A program made the position numbers and the translations under genes. The notes below the pieces were generated by a model, which was given only the letters and a program-made list of their open reading frames with translations, made no database searches and was not told the origin of the DNA. Source: Candidatus Korarchaeum sp. (GTDB lineage Archaea; Korarchaeota; Korarchaeia; Korarchaeales; Korarchaeaceae). Taken from it: 64,000 bases of DNA. The stretch spans positions 325,236 to 389,235 of the forward strand of contig JAJHQZ010000001.1 of assembly GCA_020833055.1 (NCBI GenBank), in the 5' to 3' direction. Positions 59,893-64,000 of the stretch are shown in pieces. How positions within the stretch are numbered: position 1 is the stretch's first letter; the number at the start of each line of letters is the position of its first letter.

Positions 59893-62577
59893 ATGCGAGA
59901 GATAGAAGTGGAGTTCCTCAGATCCAGGGGATACGTGAGGAAGAGATGTCCCAAGTGCGGTGAGTACTTCTGGACCCTGAAGGAGAGGGAGACATGCGGG
60001 GAAGCTCCTTGCGAGCCTTACACGTTCATAGGACATAGGAAGCAGGATAAGAGCTTGGAGGAAGTGAGGGAGGATTTCCTGAGGTTCTTCGAGAGTAAGG
60101 GGCACACTAGGATAAACAGGTACCCAGTAATAGCGAGATGGAGGGAAGATCTATTCCTGACTAGCGCATCGATAGTAGACTTCCAGCCTTTCATAACGGC
60201 TGGCATAGTCCCTCCTCCAGCTAACCCCCTGACAATATCCCAGCCCTGCATAAGGCTGAAGGACATAGATAAAGTAGGGCCAACTATGGGGAGGCACCTC
60301 TCTATATTCGAGATGATGGCCCATCACGCTTTCAACACTAAGGAGAAGTTCGTCTACTGGATAGATAGGACTGTGGAGCTCTTCCACGAGTACGCGACTA
60401 GCGTGCTAGGTATACCTGAGGAGGAGATAACTTACAAGGAGGGGATATGGGAGGGAGGAGGTAACGCTGGCCCTGATCTAGAGCCTATAGTCGGTGGGCT
60501 GGAGATAGCTACGTTAGTCTTCATGCAGTACAGAGTTGAGGATGGGAGGTACGTGCCAATGGACACTAAAGTAGTGGACACTGGTTACGGCCTCGAGAGG
60601 ATAACTTGGTTCCTGAGGGGGGATCCCACTGGGTTCCACGCTGTCTACGGAGACCTCCTCTACGATTTCATGAGTGAGCTAGGGGTGAGGGAGCCTGATT
60701 CATCTCTCCTCTCCGAGTACTCTAAGGTGTCCTCAATACTGAGGGAGCTCGAGAGGGGGAGGAGCATCTCCTCCCTGAGGAGGGAGGCTGCTCTCCTGAT
60801 AGGGGTCGGGGAGGGGGAACTGGAGGAGAAGATAGCCCCCATAGAGGCAGTCTTCTCACTATTAGATCATACTAAAGCGATATCCTTCATGATAGCTGAT
60901 GGTTTGGTACCATCTAACGTCAACGAGGGCTATCTCGGGAGGCTCTTGATAAGGAGGAGCCTCAGGATACTGAACAAATTGGGGAGCGAGGTCCCACTAT
61001 CCGAGCTCGCAGTTAAGCAAGCCGATTACTGGTCCTCGAAGGGATTCCCGGAGCTCAGGGAAGCCGCGGATAGGATAGCTGAGATAGTGAGCATAGAGGA
61101 GGAGAGGTACCGGGAAGCTGTAGAGAGGGGGGTTAAGGTAGTCTCTGAATTAATTAAGGAGAAGGGTAGGATAAGTGTCGATGACTTAATAATGCTCTAC
61201 GATTCTCACGGCCTCTCCCCGGATATAGTGCAGAGGGTAGTTGGCGATTTAGATGTCCCTGATAACTTCTTCGAGATGATAGCAGCTAAGCACGAGGCTA
61301 GGAAGCCCGAGCCACCTAAGTTATTCGAGAAGATCGATGAGTTGAGGAAGTACCCCCCGACTAAGCTCCTGTATTATCAAGATCCCTACTTACTGGAGTT
61401 CGAGGCCAGAGTGCTGGGTTACGTCGATGGGAAGATGTTACTCGATAGGACAGCATTCTACCCTGAGGGCGGTGGGCAGCCATCGGATGTAGGCTCTATA
61501 GAGTGGAGGGGGATCGAAGCTAGGGTAGTGGGGGTCGAGAAGCACGGGAGCTGGGTCCTCCACTCACTTGATGGGGGCTCCCCTCCCGTGGGTGAGGTGA
61601 TAAGAGCTAGAGTGGATCCGAGGAGGCTGAACAGGATGAGGCATCATACAGCCACTCACGTCATACTAGAGGCAGCTAGGAGGGTCCTGGGCTCTCACGT
61701 ATGGCAGTGGGGGGCTCAGAAGGGGGACGAGGAGAGCAGGTTAGATATAACGCATTACAAGAGCATAAGCCAGGAGGAGCTGAGGAGGATAGAGATGCTA
61801 GCTAATGAAGTGGTCATGAGGAACATACCAGTCAGGACTCTCTGGTTAGTGAGGACGGATGCCGAGAGAAGGTACGGTTTCACCCTCTATCAAGGCGGCG
61901 TCGTACCCGATCCAGTCCTCAGGGTAGTCGAGATAGAGGGCTTCAACGCTCAAGCTTGCGGAGGGACTCACGTCCTCAGGACAGGGGATATAGGGCTGAT
62001 AAAGATATGGAGGGCTAGGAAGATACAGGATGGTGTGATAAGGTTGGAGTTCTCAGCAGGGGCTCCGGCTGTGAAGAGGATCATAGATTATCATCAGAAG
62101 ATAAAGGATATAGCTCAGAGCGCTGGAGTAAGTGAGGAGGAAGTTGACTCCTTCTTCAGGGGGATGATGGAGGAGTTGAGGGAGTTGAGGAGGGAGAGGA
62201 AGAGGATTATGAAGGAGGCTGAGGAGAGGTCTATTGAGAGAGCTCTAGAGACATACGAAACGATAGGAGGGCATAAGCTCTCTATAGTCAGATTGGAGAG
62301 TGTCAGTATCGATGAGGGGATAAAGCTCGTCGATAGAGTATCATCAGATAAGAGGATAGTGTTGCTCACTAAGGAGTACGGAGATAGAGTGGAGTTAGCC
62401 CTATTCGCATCCAACCATAGGGAGGGCGAGATAGACGCTGGCAGCTTGCTGAGGGAGATATCTAGGGAAATGGGGGGTGGAGGGGGAGGGAACTGGAAAC
62501 TTGGGAAGGGGTCCGTACCGAAGGATAAGTTAGATGAGTTCGTGGGGGTGCTCAGGAAACGATTAGAAGGGATTTAG
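59893..62577 (+). CDS. alaS: Alanyl-tRNA synthetase
   Basis: 894 residues of the archaeal type. An N-terminal zinc-like segment (KRCPKCGEYFWTLKERETCG) precedes the class II catalytic domain, with FFESKGHTRINRYPVIARWR near 57-76, LFLTSASIVDFQPFI and MMAHHAFNTKEKFVYWIDRT near 141-160. The editing domain has RMRHHTATHVILEAARRVLG near 577-596 and CGGTHVLRTGDIG near 687-699. The C-terminal part has a coiled coil (about 735-775) and a Gly-rich GGGGGGNWKLG. It charges tRNA-Ala and removes Ser and Gly. Confidence 0.97.
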   Translation: MREIEVEFLRSRGYVRKRCPKCGEYFWTLKERETCGEAPCEPYTFIGHRKQDKSLEEVREDFLRFFESKGHTRINRYPVIARWREDLFLTSASIVDFQPFITAGIVPPPANPLTISQPCIRLKDIDKVGPTMGRHLSIFEMMAHHAFNTKEKFVYWIDRTVELFHEYATSVLGIPEEEITYKEGIWEGGGNAGPDLEPIVGGLEIATLVFMQYRVEDGRYVPMDTKVVDTGYGLERITWFLRGDPTGFHAVYGDLLYDFMSELGVREPDSSLLSEYSKVSSILRELERGRSISSLRREAALLIGVGEGELEEKIAPIEAVFSLLDHTKAISFMIADGLVPSNVNEGYLGRLLIRRSLRILNKLGSEVPLSELAVKQADYWSSKGFPELREAADRIAEIVSIEEERYREAVERGVKVVSELIKEKGRISVDDLIMLYDSHGLSPDIVQRVVGDLDVPDNFFEMIAAKHEARKPEPPKLFEKIDELRKYPPTKLLYYQDPYLLEFEARVLGYVDGKMLLDRTAFYPEGGGQPSDVGSIEWRGIEARVVGVEKHGSWVLHSLDGGSPPVGEVIRARVDPRRLNRMRHHTATHVILEAARRVLGSHVWQWGAQKGDEESRLDITHYKSISQEELRRIEMLANEVVMRNIPVRTLWLVRTDAERRYGFTLYQGGVVPDPVLRVVEIEGFNAQACGGTHVLRTGDIGLIKIWRARKIQDGVIRLEFSAGAPAVKRIIDYHQKIKDIAQSAGVSEEEVDSFFRGMMEELRELRRERKRIMKEAEERSIERALETYETIGGHKLSIVRLESVSIDEGIKLVDRVSSDKRIVLLTKEYGDRVELALFASNHREGEIDAGSLLREISREMGGGGGGNWKLGKGSVPKDKLDEFVGVLRKRLEGI

Positions 62578-62615
62578 TTGAGAGAGCTGCGTATCCCACG
62601 CTCCTCCTCTTCATA

Positions 62616-63221
62616 TTGGGTGTTCAAGATCCCATAGACTCGATAGCTAGGGCGCTCTCCCTCACGAAAGCTGAGAGAGTAGCCCTATCTAAGATAGTCA
62701 GGTCCCCAGAGGAATCCCTGAGGAACTCTATGAAAGTCGTTCCCCCTCATTTAGTCAAGGGGAGCGATCTCGGGGTGGATGGTTTCAACGTGATAATAAC
62801 TGTCGAGAGGGCTCTAGCTGGTGATCCAGTTTATTTATGCACAGATGGCATAGTCAGGGACCTCAGCCTCTCTTACTCCTCTTATAGACCATCCGATCTA
62901 TTCGATAGGGCTGTGGAGACTATAGCAGATACTTTAAGATCTATGAGCCCTGGGAGAGTCACTATATACCTCGATTCCCCGATATCCAAGAGTGGGTTGA
63001 TAGCCAAGAGGATAAGAGAGATAACATCGGAGGAATTTGAAGTCAAGACATCAAATAGGGTTGATTCCGAGATATTGAACCATGAGATAATTGCTTCTAG
63101 CGATTCGAGGATAATAGAGGGAGCTAAAGCTATCGTAGACTTAGCGCACGCCGCTATAATTAGGGCGGGGATATCCCCCAAGAGGATATTCACTGACAGG
63201 GGGATCCTGGGGGCTCTCTAA
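62616..63221 (+). CDS. DUF434 family protein
   Basis: 201 residues. The core DLGVDGFNVIITVERALAGD near 52-71, then YLCTDGIVRDLSLSYSSYRP near 74-93 and IYLDSPISKSGLIAKRI near 117-133 match the DUF434 (COG2454) family of archaea and some bacteria, whose function is unknown. The TTG start at 62616 lacks a good Shine-Dalgarno site; the true start may differ slightly. It follows alaS by 38 bases. Confidence 0.78.
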   Translation: MGVQDPIDSIARALSLTKAERVALSKIVRSPEESLRNSMKVVPPHLVKGSDLGVDGFNVIITVERALAGDPVYLCTDGIVRDLSLSYSSYRPSDLFDRAVETIADTLRSMSPGRVTIYLDSPISKSGLIAKRIREITSEEFEVKTSNRVDSEILNHEIIASSDSRIIEGAKAIVDLAHAAIIRAGISPKRIFTDRGILGAL

Positions 63222-63414
63222 TCTCGCTGGAGGTCCTCCTGGCTTCGAGCTCTAAATGACTGGATTCTGCAACTTCATCAACTGCGCTCGGAAGTCCTCA
63301 TCGCGTTACTCGATCGGGAGCCCTTTTATGAATTTAAAGTGATGGGTAGCTGGGTCGTTCAGCAGTTTCTGAGTAGTTAACTTTTTATAACTCTTCTCAA
63401 CAATTCTTTACATA
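63222..63414. other. Intergenic region holding the probable left end of an IS607-type element
   Basis: No gene is visible. The element's left end should lie between about 63330 and 63400; a TATA box CTTTTTATAA at 63381-63390 is 25-34 bases before the recombinase ATG. IS607 elements lack long terminal inverted repeats, so the exact boundary cannot be set from one copy. Confidence 0.4.
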
Positions 63415-64000
63415 ATGTGTGAAAAACTGCTAACTCTCCAAGAGGCTTGTAGAAGGTTAGGGATTCATCCCAATACGCTCAGGAAGTGGGATAAACAAGG
63501 GAAGATAAGGGTCGTCAGAACTGTCGGCGGTAGGAGGAGGATACCTGAGAGTGAAGTTGAGCGTTTAATGGGATTTGTTAGGCCTGATGTCTCGGGGAAG
63601 GCAGTTATCTATGCAAGGGTCTCCTCCCACGACCAAAAACAGAAGGGCGATCTAGAAAGACAGAAGCAAAGCTTGCTGGAATACGCTAAATCAAGAGGGT
63701 ACGAGGTTGTTGCAGTTTTAGAAGATGTGGCCAGCGGTCTTAACGAGGGGAGGAAATCGTTGAGTAAGCTCTTCGATCTTGTTGAAGGGCGAAAGATTGG
63801 GGTCGTAATAGTGGCTTTTAAAGATAGGTTGACTAGGTTTGGCTTCAGCTATTTGGAGAGGTACTTCTCATCCCATGGTGTTAGGATTGAGGTTGTTAAT
63901 GGGGAGGAGCCTGAGGACGCTTACCAAGAGCTTGTAGAGGACTTGATAGCCACAGTTACGAGCTTCGCTGGGAAGCTCTACGGCTTGAGGAGCCACAAGT
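63415..64000 (+). CDS. tnpA: IS607-family serine recombinase TnpA (3' end outside window)
   Basis: 195 codons are open to the edge of the window. An N-terminal MerR-like helix-turn-helix (LTLQEACRRLGIHPNTLRKW then RRIPESEVERL, residues 6-55) precedes a serine recombinase domain with AVIYARVSSHDQKQKGDLER near 62-81, where the Ser pair includes the nucleophile, and VVIVAFKDRLTRFG near 127-140. The order DNA-binding first, catalytic second is specific to IS607 TnpA. The family length is about 200 residues, so it is nearly complete. A tnpB gene normally follows. Codons are richer in GTT, AAA and CGT than in neighbours, in line with transfer. Confidence 0.93.
   Translation, partial: MCEKLLTLQEACRRLGIHPNTLRKWDKQGKIRVVRTVGGRRRIPESEVERLMGFVRPDVSGKAVIYARVSSHDQKQKGDLERQKQSLLEYAKSRGYEVVAVLEDVASGLNEGRKSLSKLFDLVEGRKIGVVIVAFKDRLTRFGFSYLERYFSSHGVRIEVVNGEEPEDAYQELVEDLIATVTSFAGKLYGLRSHK

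Noticed and set aside
1-64000. CRISPR array, rRNA genes or prophage
   Set aside because: No regularly spaced repeats, no rRNA signature and no phage structural gene were seen on either strand.

Overview
This window is from a thermophilic archaeon of the TACK side of the tree, most likely a korarchaeote close to Candidatus Korarchaeum. That placement is inference from gene content, not from a database search. The supporting evidence is as follows. The information-processing genes are archaeal/eukaryal in type (thermosome, PolD, GINS, PCNA, PriSL, aIF2-alpha, Gar1, Nop5, fibrillarin, SRP19, Elf1). Ribosomal protein genes eS30, eS27, eS8, eL30 and eL42 are present. The RNA polymerase largest subunit is one unsplit chain, which is unusual among archaea. 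Start codons include many TTG and GTG. Shine-Dalgarno sites of the GGTGAT type lie inside operons, and leaderless starts about 25-35 bases after a TATA box occur at several first genes.

Layout. 1-7.2 kb: 5' part of an RqcH/NFACT gene, a membrane protein, archease, then a shortened S10-type operon (uL3-uL4-uL23-uL2-uS19), tRNA-Ser, a likely TnpB-element relic, and convergent uS10 and EF-1A. 7.2-14.2 kb: an AT-rich gap, a small membrane protein, and a leftward operon of PGK, an inactive-looking GAPDH relative, an OPT-like transporter and a phosphohexomutase, preceded by a purine nucleoside phosphorylase of the MTAP family. 14.2-20.2 kb: thermosome, an anchored unknown protein, two polytopic glycan-polymerase-like proteins, then eS8-SRP19-Gar1. 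20.2-29.1 kb: THEP1 NTPase, Trm1, the eS30-Nop5-fibrillarin operon, a DUF460 RNase H-fold protein, a coiled-coil surface protein and GlmS. 29.1-39 kb: a leftward operon of RpoH, RpoB, RpoA (fused), eL30, NusA, uS12, uS7 and an Sm-like protein. 39-47.5 kb: a lone PorG-like subunit and Elf1, then a tight rightward replication operon (PolD DP2, OB-fold protein, PCNA, PriL, PriS, GINS) running into eL42 and eS27. 47.6-49.9 kb: a sulfur-transfer and redox cassette (TusA, SQR-like flavoprotein, DUF1641, DsrE2). 50-59.5 kb: aIF2-alpha, an S-layer protein and three further anchored surface proteins, with tRNA-Arg on the opposite strand. 59.5-64 kb: L12/P1, AlaRS, DUF434, and the 5' end of an IS607-type element carrying a serine recombinase that runs off the window.

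How the genes fit together. Most of the window is housekeeping: translation, transcription and replication modules in dense overlapping operons. GlmS and the phosphohexomutase could feed amino-sugar synthesis, and the two polymerase-like proteins and the S-layer cluster suggest an elaborate glycosylated surface. The OPT-like transporter fits peptide uptake. The most unusual items are a GAPDH-family protein that has lost both the NAD glycine motif and the catalytic cysteine and is overlapped with pgk, a divergent RNA polymerase trigger-loop region in an unsplit RpoA, a changed universal loop in uS12, and a sulfur cassette lying between eS27 and aIF2-alpha, which are normally neighbours. I found no CRISPR array, rRNA gene or intein.
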